DNA of 5,872 nucleotides from an uncultured Saprospiraceae bacterium (GCA_937930625.1 CALHBW010000250.1:1-5872); one strand, 5' to 3'. Numbered from the stretch's first letter, positions 1 through 5,872 are shown. The notes: generated by a model not told the origin, from the sequence alone. Translations and numbers: made by a program.

Positions 1-1530
1 CCCGAAGGGCAATTGACGGGCAAGGTGCGCTACCAACCTTTCGGTATCGTGCTACTGGATGAAATCGAAAAAGCGCACCCGACGGTACACGACCTCCTGC
101 TGCAAGTCCTCGACGACGGGCGACTCACCGACAGTCTCGGACGCACCACCGATTTTACGAATACGATTATTATAATGACCTCAAATGTAGGGGCGCGAGA
201 CGTGGATTCGACGATTGGATTGGGCAAAACAACCCGAGATGATGCGGCGGTTTATCGCAAGTCGGTGGAGAATCATTTTCGTCCTGAATTTATTAATCGT
301 ATTGACCGCATTGTTATTTTTGATAATTTAAAATTACCTCATATTCTGCGAATTGCGAAGCTGCAAATACAGGAATTGCTCAGTCGTGACGGCTTTGTGC
401 GCCGTATGACCATTCTAAATATTGACCCCGAAGCATTGGATTGGGTCGCACGCAGAGGCTTTGATGAAAAAATGGGCGGACGCGCCCTCAAACGCCAAAT
501 CGAACGCGACCTGACCGCACTTTCTGCCGACCAACTTATCCGCACCTACAGCGAGCGACCTGTGATTTTTAATATTCATTTCAAAGAAAATCGCTTGCTG
601 CCGGACATCCTGCCACTGGATTTTGTAGAGCCGCTTGCGACGAATTGGATAGAAGAAATTCCCAACGAAAAACAAGCGAAATCGTATTATAAAGGACTCA
701 AAAAACGCATCAGTCGCTTACGCGAAACGGTGTCGCGCGAGGGTGCGGGTGGCGAGATTGACCCCTCGGAATGGCATCGTTATCACTTCAAAGACCAAAT
801 TGATAATTTGCTCGAAAAAGTGAATAATCGTATCTTGGGATTCGGGCATGATATAGTCGAAACTGCCGTCAAACCTTTCCGTCTCAAACGGGTAGGCATG
901 TCGAGCATCGTAGGCAGACTCGAACCACAAACCAAACACCGTAACCTAATGAAAGACAAGCTGTTCCAACGGGACGGCATCGAAGAACTCAAAGACGCTT
1001 TCCGCTACGGACGCGAGCATTTTGACCGCACCCAAACGCGCTATCTCAATGATATGATAGCCGCAAAATTTCTCGAAATCGGCTTACAAGCCTACCTCGA
1101 CGATGACCGCCAACAAGTCGAAATAACGGTGCGCTCCTGCGTAGCGGGCGGCGGCGATGCAGAGGTCAAATACCTACTCGACCTCTACGAAAAAATGATG
1201 GAATCGCAAGACCTCCAACTCAAACGCAACAAAGCCGACCAAAGCATCACGATAGAGGGCTACGCACTGTACGAACTCTATGGCGGCGAGCAGGGCATCC
1301 ACCTATTCTACCGCCCACACAAAAACCCGCTGCCGATAGCCGTACACGTCCGCCTGCTCAATGGCGAGGCACGTCCTACGCCCACGCCCAAAGTCGTCCG
1401 CGTCTATGACGGCACCGCCACTATTACCGACCTGCGTACCGATTTTTCAAATAGCGGGGATATTGCGCCGGAGGAGTTTGCGCTGTTTTTGTATGGGGGG
1501 GTGATGGATGTTGGGCGAGGTTCTCTGTAG
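1..1530 (+). CDS. ClpA/ClpB-family AAA+ ATPase, C-terminal part, with release-factor-like (PCRF) C-terminal extension
   Basis: Frame 1 is open from the window edge, so the first 509 visible codons are the C-terminal part of a larger protein. The TTG at 13 is an internal Leu codon (PEGQLTGKVR matches Clp proteins upstream of Walker B). Visible parts of the second ATPase module are Walker B LLDEIEKAHP (from 52, Asp-Glu at residues 20-21), sensor 1 IIIMTSN (Asn at 184), the arginine-finger segment FRPEFINR (Arg at 298) and sensor 2 GGRALKR (from 475). Walker A lies outside the window. ClpB normally ends soon after the D2-small domain, near residue 205 here, but this protein runs about 300 residues further. 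A charged, probably coiled-coil stretch is followed by a region resembling the PCRF domain of RF1/RF2: ITVRSCVAGGGDAE (from 1123) and GYALYELYGGEQGIHLFYRP (to 1317). No GGQ motif is present. Known for the family: ATP-driven protein unfolding. Inferred: the tail may link it to ribosomes or translation products. The AAA+ call is firm; the PCRF call is from motif memory. Confidence 0.88.
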   Translation, partial: PEGQLTGKVRYQPFGIVLLDEIEKAHPTVHDLLLQVLDDGRLTDSLGRTTDFTNTIIIMTSNVGARDVDSTIGLGKTTRDDAAVYRKSVENHFRPEFINRIDRIVIFDNLKLPHILRIAKLQIQELLSRDGFVRRMTILNIDPEALDWVARRGFDEKMGGRALKRQIERDLTALSADQLIRTYSERPVIFNIHFKENRLLPDILPLDFVEPLATNWIEEIPNEKQAKSYYKGLKKRISRLRETVSREGAGGEIDPSEWHRYHFKDQIDNLLEKVNNRILGFGHDIVETAVKPFRLKRVGMSSIVGRLEPQTKHRNLMKDKLFQRDGIEELKDAFRYGREHFDRTQTRYLNDMIAAKFLEIGLQAYLDDDRQQVEITVRSCVAGGGDAEVKYLLDLYEKMMESQDLQLKRNKADQSITIEGYALYELYGGEQGIHLFYRPHKNPLPIAVHVRLLNGEARPTPTPKVVRVYDGTATITDLRTDFSNSGDIAPEEFALFLYGGVMDVGRGSL

Positions 1531-1550
1531 TTTTACCTTGATTTCTTTCT

Positions 1551-1572
1551 CAAATTATTTTACAATAATTTG
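1551..1572. repeat. AT-rich inverted repeat after the Clp-like gene (weak terminator or operator)
   Basis: A perfect 9-bp inverted repeat, CAAATTATT and AATAATTTG, is separated by TTAC. It starts 20 bases after the stop codon of the Clp-like gene and lies 57 bases before the start codon of the methyltransferase gene. The stem has only one G-C pair and no clean T run follows, so it would be a weak intrinsic terminator. It could instead be a binding site for a regulator of the restriction-modification operon; no regulator gene is in view. Confidence 0.4.
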
Positions 1573-1604
1573 TATTCTTTAATCATTCAAAAAATGTAAC
1601 TTAG
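1569..1604 (+). promoter_or_regulatory. Possible Bacteroidota-type promoter of the restriction-modification operon
   Basis: TAACTTAG at 1597-1604 matches the TAnnTTTG -7 box at all but one fixed position and ends 24 bases before the ATG. The nearest TTTG (1569-1572) is 24 bases upstream, longer than the usual 19-21, and it overlaps the inverted repeat. The gap is AT-rich, so chance matches are likely; this is the best candidate rather than a confident call. Confidence 0.22.
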
Positions 1605-1628
1605 CGACTTGAAAAACGAAAATTTTTA

Positions 1629-4600
1629 ATGTCAAATCATTTTCAAACATATTTTAAAGCCTTACAAGCTCATAGTATTGACGAGATTACAGAACATTCA
1701 CACCGTAGTTCTCTCCAACAACTTATACAGAGTGTAGCCGACTCGTCTATTAGAGTACTTCACGAACCTAAACGAACAGGTAAGTTTGGCGCGCCGGATT
1801 TCAAAATAACTCATACTGAAAGCATAGTCGGATATATTGAAAACAAGAAAATTGAAGAAAATTTAGATAACACCCTTAAAAGCGAACAGATAAAAAAGTA
1901 TCAGGCTCTATCCGATAACATCTTGCTGACTAATTACATTGAATGGATTTGGTTGAAAAACGGTAATGTCCAGCAACGCGAAGCATTATGTTTTCAGACG
2001 GATATAGAAGACAAACGAAAAAAGCTAAATCCCGAGAAAGTTTTAGTTGTAGAAAAACTTATAAAATCATTTCTCTCCCAAGCCCCTAAAGCGATTTCAA
2101 GTACTAAGAAACTCGCAGAAGCACTGGCTAAAAGGGCAAAAATGCTCAAAGAAATCTTACTTGATGTACTAGAAATCCAAAAGGAAGAAGAAAATCGTCA
2201 GGGGCTTCTTTATCAATTGTTTGAGACCTTTCAAAGTTTTGTTTTTCAAGAACTTACCATAGAAGAATTTGCAGATACATTTGCTCAAAATCTTGTTTAT
2301 GGGTTATTTTTGGCAAAATTAAATGCCAACAAAAATTCGATTAATCTTTATAATGCAAAAAAATACATTCCCTCATCTTTTTCACTGATTAGAGAGTTGG
2401 TAAATTTTCTGGATGAACTGGATAATGAAGATTATCTTTCAGCTAAGTGGATAGTTGAGGAGGTACTCACCATTATGAATAACCTTGATTTGAAGGCAAT
2501 TAAAAACTCACTTTCTTTTGCCAAAGGGGAAAAAGATGTAGATAACGACAATATCATTATTAAAGACCCTTACGTATATTTTTACGAAGATTTTTTGGCC
2601 GCTTATGATAAAAAACTAAGAAAAGCAAAAGGCGTTTACTACACTCCCCCACCTGTTGTCAACTTTATGGTGCGAACCATTAACGATATTTTAAAAAATA
2701 CTTTTAAGATTAAAAATGGATTGGCTAATAGAAAGAGTGTAACCTTACTTGACTTTGCTACCGGAACAGGAACGTTTTTAATAGAAGTATTACAACAAAT
2801 CTTTGAGCAACTTGGTAAAAACTCAGGTAAGAAAGACCTTCTGATTAAAGAACACATTTTAAAAAACATCTTTGGTTTTGAATATTTACTTGCCCCTTAT
2901 ACTATAACACACCTAAAACTCTCACAGTTTTTGAGAGATAACGGATACGAATTGGAAGGACAAGAAAGACTTCAAATTTTTCTCACTAATACGCTTGCTC
3001 CTATTGATTTGCAACAAAAAATACCGCTACTTCCTGCATTGACTGAAGAAAGTAAACAAGCTCAAAAAATCAAAGACCGCCCTATATTAGTGATTACAGG
3101 AAACCCACCATATAGTAGAAAATCTAAAAATAATGACCCATGGATAGTCAATCTTGTCAACAGTTATAATTACGTTGACGGTAGAAAATCTCAAGAAAGA
3201 CAAAATTGGTATCGAGATGATTACATCAAATTTATCCGATTTGCCCAACACAAAATGGATGAGGTTAATGAAGGTGTCGTAGCGATAATTACCAATCATA
3301 CCTTCCTGCTCAATGTTACTATGCCTGGTATACGGCAGAGTCTGCTTGAGTCATTTAATCAAATCTATATCGTAAATCTCAACGGAAGTAGCAGACTCGA
3401 AGCAGATATACCAAAAGATTATAATAAGGATGAGAATGTCTTTGACCAAATACAACAAGGTGTTGCCATTTCGTTTTTCATTAAGCGAAAAGGGCTAAAA
3501 AGAGCGTTATATTATACCGATTTTTGGGGGAGTCGAAAAGATAAGTATCTGCGTTGCTTAGATGCGAATATTCAATCTATTGACTGGGTAGAATTGAAGC
3601 CGAAATCACCTGATTATTATTTCATTCCACGAGATGAAACACATCAAGCACATTATGAGACATTTTATTCAATCAAAGATATTTTCAAGGTGTACAGTTT
3701 ACCTTTAATGACTGGTAGGAACCCCGTAACTACTAGACTTACAAAGAATGAACTTAAAGATGTTTTAAAGATATTTACAGAAAATGACGAAGAAAAAATC
3801 CGTGAGTTGCTTTCCTGTGGAAAAGATAGTAGAGATTGGAAAATAAGCAATGCAAAGAGAGACATCATTTCAACCAAAGCATCAGAAGACTATATAAGAG
3901 AAATCGCTTGGCGGCTTTTTGATACTAGATTCACTTATTATACTGGAAAATCCAGAGGATTTCATGCTAGCCCATCAGTCAACGTGTGCAAGCATATGCT
4001 TTACAACAATATTGGGTTATTACTACCCCGTCAAATTTCTAAATCTACATTTCGTCATGTTTTTTGTACACGATTAATCCCTGAAATGTGCGCTATATCC
4101 TCCGCTACAAAAGAACAAAATCAACTCTTCCCTCTATACACATATTCAATCACTGAATCAGGTACAAACCGAGAGGAAAACTTTACCAAAGATTTCAGAG
4201 CGTTTATTGATAAAAAGTATCGTAAAAAAATAAATTCCGAACAGATATTTGGCTACATCTACGCCATTTTGCATAGCCCTACCTATCGTAGTAAATATAA
4301 TGAACTGCTGGGCGATAAACATGCTCGAATTGCCTTTACTGATAATAGAAAATTATTTCTCCAAATCTCAAAATTAGGAACTGAACTAATCAAAGTACAT
4401 CTTTTAGAAACTTCTGTTGATTTTGATATAGGAAACTTTATTGGCAAAGGCTCGTATATCATTGAAAATGTGAAGTTTATAGAAACAGATAATCAAGGAA
4501 AAGTAGCCATAAATCAAACACAATACTTTGATAATGTATCAAGAGAAATTTGGGAATTTCAAATAGGTGGTCACAATGCTATCAACATATTTCTCAGTGC

Positions 4601-4721
4601 CAGAAAATCCAGACAGTTCAACTTGGACGAGGTAGAAAAAGTCACCGCTATTATCAACGCTATTGCGTTCACTCTCCAACAAATTAAGAAAATTGACAAC
4701 ATCACAAAATCATGGATATAA
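1629..4721 (+). CDS. Single-chain restriction-modification enzyme (type IIG / type ISP-like): PD-(D/E)xK nuclease plus N6-adenine DNA methyltransferase
   Basis: The 1030-residue protein should both methylate adenine in a target site and cut unmodified DNA. In order: residues 1-110 form a nuclease domain with the pattern APDF (Asp57) then GYIENKK (Glu71, Lys73), preceded by TEHSHRSSL, which is common at the start of such enzymes. Residues about 110-330 are charged and helical, with no helicase motifs. KGVYYTPPPVVNFMV (from about 335) precedes the SAM-binding motif I DFATGTGTFL (375-384), and catalytic motif IV NPPY lies at 492-495, which marks a gamma-class N6-adenine methyltransferase. The C-terminal part, with LFDTRFTYYTG (from 763) and GYIYAILHSPTYR (875-887), resembles the specificity region of type ISP enzymes such as LlaGI and LlaBIII. 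Those are about 1,500 residues with a translocase between nuclease and methyltransferase; its absence and the length fit type IIG. No Shine-Dalgarno precedes the ATG. The sequence is strongly AT-rich compared with its left neighbour. The recognition sequence cannot be read from the protein. Confidence 0.9.
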   Translation: MSNHFQTYFKALQAHSIDEITEHSHRSSLQQLIQSVADSSIRVLHEPKRTGKFGAPDFKITHTESIVGYIENKKIEENLDNTLKSEQIKKYQALSDNILLTNYIEWIWLKNGNVQQREALCFQTDIEDKRKKLNPEKVLVVEKLIKSFLSQAPKAISSTKKLAEALAKRAKMLKEILLDVLEIQKEEENRQGLLYQLFETFQSFVFQELTIEEFADTFAQNLVYGLFLAKLNANKNSINLYNAKKYIPSSFSLIRELVNFLDELDNEDYLSAKWIVEEVLTIMNNLDLKAIKNSLSFAKGEKDVDNDNIIIKDPYVYFYEDFLAAYDKKLRKAKGVYYTPPPVVNFMVRTINDILKNTFKIKNGLANRKSVTLLDFATGTGTFLIEVLQQIFEQLGKNSGKKDLLIKEHILKNIFGFEYLLAPYTITHLKLSQFLRDNGYELEGQERLQIFLTNTLAPIDLQQKIPLLPALTEESKQAQKIKDRPILVITGNPPYSRKSKNNDPWIVNLVNSYNYVDGRKSQERQNWYRDDYIKFIRFAQHKMDEVNEGVVAIITNHTFLLNVTMPGIRQSLLESFNQIYIVNLNGSSRLEADIPKDYNKDENVFDQIQQGVAISFFIKRKGLKRALYYTDFWGSRKDKYLRCLDANIQSIDWVELKPKSPDYYFIPRDETHQAHYETFYSIKDIFKVYSLPLMTGRNPVTTRLTKNELKDVLKIFTENDEEKIRELLSCGKDSRDWKISNAKRDIISTKASEDYIREIAWRLFDTRFTYYTGKSRGFHASPSVNVCKHMLYNNIGLLLPRQISKSTFRHVFCTRLIPEMCAISSATKEQNQLFPLYTYSITESGTNREENFTKDFRAFIDKKYRKKINSEQIFGYIYAILHSPTYRSKYNELLGDKHARIAFTDNRKLFLQISKLGTELIKVHLLETSVDFDIGNFIGKGSYIIENVKFIETDNQGKVAINQTQYFDNVSREIWEFQIGGHNAINIFLSARKSRQFNLDEVEKVTAIINAIAFTLQQIKKIDNITKSWI

Positions 4722-5105
4722 ATGGAAATCATCTTTTACAGAAACAAACAAAAACCTGATTACTTTTTATTATACAAGGGTAAAAATGGAGTAGACCCAC
4801 AAAAAATGTTACACAAATTGGCTCATACTGGAAAGTTTGTCAATAGTGGGTATGTAAAAGTGGATATAGAGCTAGGTCATATCCTCAAAACCGAACAAGA
4901 TAGTGATTTCTTTCATTTTCTTGCTGACGATATATCCTCTAACCACATACCGCACCAAATGTACAACGATGAAACATTTAAGGCTTGGTATGAATTTAAA
5001 GAATTTAAACCTAATGAATGGCTCAAAATCTTCGAGGATATTCACAAAGCAAAAACAGAGCCTCTCGTTGATACTCAACATGGCACTCAAATAACCTTAT
5101 TTTGA
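4722..5105 (+). CDS. 127-aa protein of unknown function, coupled to the restriction-modification gene, with C-terminal QITLF
   Basis: I do not recognise the family. The ATG follows the TAA of the methyltransferase gene with no base between, so the two are almost certainly one transcript and probably translationally coupled; there is no Shine-Dalgarno of its own. Base composition matches the upstream gene. The protein is soluble-looking, with no signal peptide or membrane segment. It is rich in aromatic and charged residues, notably an aromatic- and lysine-rich segment around residues 86-100 (KAWYEFKEFKPNEWLK). The last five residues, QITLF, fit the QxxLF form of the bacterial sliding-clamp-binding pentapeptide, which often sits at an extreme C-terminus. 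A role as accessory or control factor for the restriction-modification enzyme is inferred from position only. The 3' end lies against the truncated end of the minus-strand TIR gene. Confidence 0.75.
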   Translation: MEIIFYRNKQKPDYFLLYKGKNGVDPQKMLHKLAHTGKFVNSGYVKVDIELGHILKTEQDSDFFHFLADDISSNHIPHQMYNDETFKAWYEFKEFKPNEWLKIFEDIHKAKTEPLVDTQHGTQITLF

Positions 5106-5346
5106 TACTATAATCATAGAAATAATTGGAAGCCAGCGACTTGGCACTCACCAGCAAAAGAATGAGGTCGGCGGCGTGTAGGTGGGTTTTGATTTTTTCA
5201 TCCCACTGTTCGCCTGCTGCTATCTTGCCGTCATACCAGGTCTCAATGGCTTGCTTGCGCTCCAATGGCGCAAGGTACTCCCGCAAGCGGTGAAGAAAAG
5301 CCTCATCCTCCCGTGCATAAGCGATAAATATTTTGGTTTTTTGCAT
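5023..5346 (-). pseudogene. TIR-domain gene, 3'-truncated remnant
   Basis: From the ATG at 5346 the minus strand encodes a clear N-terminal TIR domain: KIFIAYAREDEAFLHRL (residues 5-21), ETWYDGKIAAGEQWDEKI (35-52) and ADLILLLVSAKSLASNYFYD (59-78), matching the first strands and helices of bacterial TIR domains. Homology stops near residue 78 (position 5113). The frame then runs to 5023 as unrelated residues that are the antisense of the 127-aa gene. In TIR domains the expected next element is a helix with a conserved Glu, the catalytic residue in NAD-cleaving members, after SxYxYD; here Tyr-Ser follows and no Glu is found at that place. The rest of the domain and any effector or sensor domain are missing. 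A functional short protein is unlikely. The fragment's GC content (53% in 5221-5280) resembles the Clp-like gene and differs from the adjoining cassette, so the break probably arose when the cassette arrived. Confidence 0.72.
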
Positions 5347-5362
5347 AGTGTTTTTGTCGCCT

Positions 5363-5377
5363 GACGAATATTTCGTC
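5363..5377. repeat. Short inverted repeat upstream of the TIR remnant
   Basis: GACGAA and TTCGTC flank TAT, a perfect 6-bp inverted repeat 17 bases upstream of the TIR start codon. The position would suit an operator or leader hairpin of the TIR gene, but the TTCGTC string also recurs in the direct repeats further right, so it may just be part of a decayed repeat. No clear promoter with correct spacing was found for the TIR gene. Confidence 0.3.
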
Positions 5378-5420
5378 CGCCGACTTGGTTCAAAGGTGAT
5401 TCAACATTTAGTCGTCACAT

Positions 5421-5439
5421 ACGCGAGGAACGGGCTGGA
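5421..5439 (+). repeat. Diverged partial copy of the inverted-repeat arm
   Basis: ACGCGAGGAACGGGCTGGA here matches the minus strand of 5549-5567 at 18 of 19 positions, including part of the loop side of the large inverted repeat. The match fades after this point, although an ACCG string follows in both. It suggests that a repeat of this family has landed or been duplicated more than once in the gap. Confidence 0.55.
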
Positions 5440-5444
5440 TACCG

Positions 5445-5486
5445 TCATTCGTCGGTACAAGAGCGCCGTTTTACCTCATTCGTCGG
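5445..5486 (+). repeat. Pair of 11-bp direct repeats TCATTCGTCGG
   Basis: TCATTCGTCGG occurs at 5445-5455 and again at 5476-5486, 31 bases apart from start to start. The second copy runs into a near-palindrome, TCGTCGGACGA. Together with the TTCGTC palindrome at 5363-5377 this points to a decayed repetitive stretch rather than coding sequence. No function is evident. Confidence 0.45.
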
Positions 5487-5531
5487 ACGACAGGGCAAGA
5501 TACATATTATTGAAAAAATATGGAAATGAAA

Positions 5532-5619
5532 ACCCGTAGCACGGTGCTTCCAGCCCGTGCCTCGCGTTAGTTTTGCTATACATACATAATGCACGGGCTG
5601 GAAGCACCGTGCTACGGGT
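5532..5619. repeat. Perfect 29-bp inverted repeat with 30-base loop (REP/MITE-like element)
   Basis: The arms at 5532-5560 and 5591-5619 are exact reverse complements over 29 bases, around a 30-base AT-richer loop. Each arm can also fold by itself: in the right arm GCACGG and CCGTGC surround a 10-base loop. The arms are GC-rich in an otherwise AT-rich gap. The element lies between a minus-strand gene and a plus-strand gene that point away from each other, so it terminates neither and is better read as a REP-pair or small mobile repeat. No target-site duplication is obvious. Confidence 0.8.
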
Positions 5620-5632
5620 ACGCTACGAGGTA

Positions 5633-5664
5633 TTTGTTTCACAGTATTTTTTTGTGTAAATTTG
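5633..5664 (+). promoter_or_regulatory. Bacteroidota-type promoter of the Uma2 gene
   Basis: TTTG at 5633-5636, a 20-base spacer and TAAATTTG at 5657-5664 match the -33/-7 consensus of the Bacteroidota primary sigma factor exactly in sequence and spacing. Transcription would begin a few bases past 5664, leaving a short AT-rich leader before the ATG at 5682, with no Shine-Dalgarno. The promoter starts 14 bases after the large inverted repeat. Confidence 0.75.
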
Positions 5665-5681
5665 AACAAAAATAATAAAAT

Positions 5682-5872
5682 ATGACTGCTCAAATAGCAA
5701 CTTTGCCAAGCGTTCAAATAGAAGAAGCGCACCGCTTCACTGTTGAAGAATATGAAAAGATACTCGAAACGGGCATTTTCGATGATGAACGAGTTGAATT
5801 ACTAAATGGAATCATTGTAGTTATGGGACTAATGAATGACCCGCATTTCGGGATGATTGTGCTTTTTAATGA
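5682..5872 (+). CDS. Uma2-family (DUF820) predicted endonuclease, N-terminal part
   Basis: The ATG at 5682 opens a frame that is still open at the window edge (63 complete codons). The segment RFTVEEYEKILETGIFDDER followed by VELLNGIIVVM is the typical start of Uma2 proteins, whose usual form is close to FTVEEYxxLxxxGxLxxxxR then VELLxGxIxxM and a His shortly after; PHFG fits the last. The family belongs to the PD-(D/E)xK nuclease fold and full proteins are about 180-200 residues; the catalytic residues would lie beyond the window. Family members are very common in cyanobacteria and several other phyla, often in many copies, and their cellular role is poorly defined. A strong promoter directly upstream suggests it starts its own transcript. 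GC is 37% in 5761-5820, lower than in the Clp-like gene. Confidence 0.85.
   Translation, partial: MTAQIATLPSVQIEEAHRFTVEEYEKILETGIFDDERVELLNGIIVVMGLMNDPHFGMIVLFN

Larger units (their letters stand above)
1531..5112. other. Putative horizontally acquired restriction-modification cassette
   Basis: The two plus-strand genes here are AT-rich (30% GC in the hand-counted line 2701-2760), while the Clp-like gene on the left and the TIR fragment on the right both count 53% in the lines checked. The composition change falls right after the Clp-like stop codon and again next to the stop codon of the 127-aa gene, where the TIR reading frame loses its homology. Restriction-modification genes are often exchanged between strains at fixed sites, so insertion or replacement is the natural reading. 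No integrase, transposase, tRNA or convincing flanking repeat is visible, so the mechanism is unknown and the edges are approximate. Confidence 0.45.
5347..5681. other. Intergenic repeat-rich region without a convincing gene
   Basis: The 335 bases between the divergent TIR remnant and Uma2 gene hold the short palindrome at 5363, the direct repeats at 5445 and 5476, the diverged arm copy at 5421, the large inverted repeat and the Uma2 promoter. Open frames crossing it (plus strand 5333-5539 and minus strand 5445-5732) read through these repeats and resemble no protein known to me. Confidence 0.6.

Noticed and set aside
13..15. TTG as a start codon for the Clp-like frame
   Set aside because: The frame is open upstream to the window edge and the residues before it (PEGQ) fit the conserved Clp sequence, so it is an internal Leu codon.
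415..675. 86-codon minus-strand open frame inside the Clp-like gene
   Set aside because: It is a shadow of the conserved sensor-2 and D2-small coding region.
1531..1544. Similarity of ACCTTGATTT near the left cassette edge to ACCTTATTTT near the right edge as flanking repeats
   Set aside because: It is short, gapped and low in complexity; chance is a sufficient explanation.
4872..5090. Open frames on both strands overlapping the 127-aa gene
   Set aside because: The 127-aa frame has the coupled start and the composition of its operon; the others have no support.
5089..5102. Palindrome AAATAACCTTATTT at the end of the 127-aa gene as a terminator
   Set aside because: It has only a 2-base centre, so it cannot form a normal hairpin, and it lies within the last codons of the gene.
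5333..5539. 68-codon plus-strand open frame
   Set aside because: It overlaps the TIR start and runs through the repeats; it has no recognisable domain and no promoter.
5532..5619. Large inverted repeat as an intrinsic terminator
   Set aside because: The neighbouring genes diverge from it, so no gene in view ends there, and no T run follows either arm.
5445..5732. 95-codon minus-strand open frame
   Set aside because: It crosses the perfect inverted repeat and the Uma2 promoter and overlaps the Uma2 start; the translation looks like repeat read-through.

Overview
The window most likely comes from a Bacteroidota chromosome. The clearest sign is upstream of the rightmost gene: a TTTG box, 20 bases, then TAAATTTG, which fits the -33/-7 promoter pattern of that phylum (TTTG, N19-21, TAnnTTTG). 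The starts of the genes also sit in AT-rich leaders without Shine-Dalgarno sequences, as is usual there. Genus cannot be read from the window; a Saprospira-like lineage is only a guess.

Layout, left to right. (1) Positions 1-1530 hold the C-terminal 509 codons of a ClpA/ClpB-family AAA+ unfoldase, cut by the window edge. The second ATPase module is recognisable. It is followed by about 300 extra residues whose last third resembles the PCRF domain of class-I peptide release factors but ends without a GGQ motif. (2) Positions 1531-1628 are a short AT-rich gap with a perfect 9-bp inverted repeat. (3) Positions 1629-4721 encode a 1030-residue single-chain restriction-modification enzyme: a PD-(D/E)xK nuclease, a helical linker, a gamma-class N6-adenine methyltransferase and a type ISP-like specificity region. 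(4) At 4722-5105, directly after the stop codon, lies a gene for a 127-residue protein of unknown function that ends in QITLF, a possible sliding-clamp-binding motif. (5) On the minus strand, 5346 down to about 5113, is the first part of a TIR-domain gene. It is cut off within a few bases of the 127-aa gene's stop codon, just before the position where the catalytic glutamate is expected. (6) Positions 5347-5681 have no convincing gene but are rich in repeats, including a perfect 29-bp inverted repeat with a 30-base loop and a diverged partial copy of its arm. (7) Positions 5682-5872 are the start of a Uma2-family (DUF820) gene, cut by the window edge.

Base composition supports a cassette model. 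Hand counts of 60-base lines give 53% GC in the Clp-like gene (1141-1200), 30% in the restriction-modification gene (2701-2760), 53% in the TIR fragment (5221-5280) and 37% in the Uma2 gene (5761-5820). The simplest reading is that an AT-rich restriction-modification cassette (about 1531-5112) came in by transfer between a Clp-like gene and a convergent TIR gene and replaced the 3' end of the latter.

The most interesting points are the AAA+/release-factor-like fusion, the clamp-motif small protein coupled to the restriction-modification gene, the sharply truncated TIR gene at the cassette edge, and the REP/MITE-like inverted repeat between two divergent genes. Nothing here proves a wholly new system.
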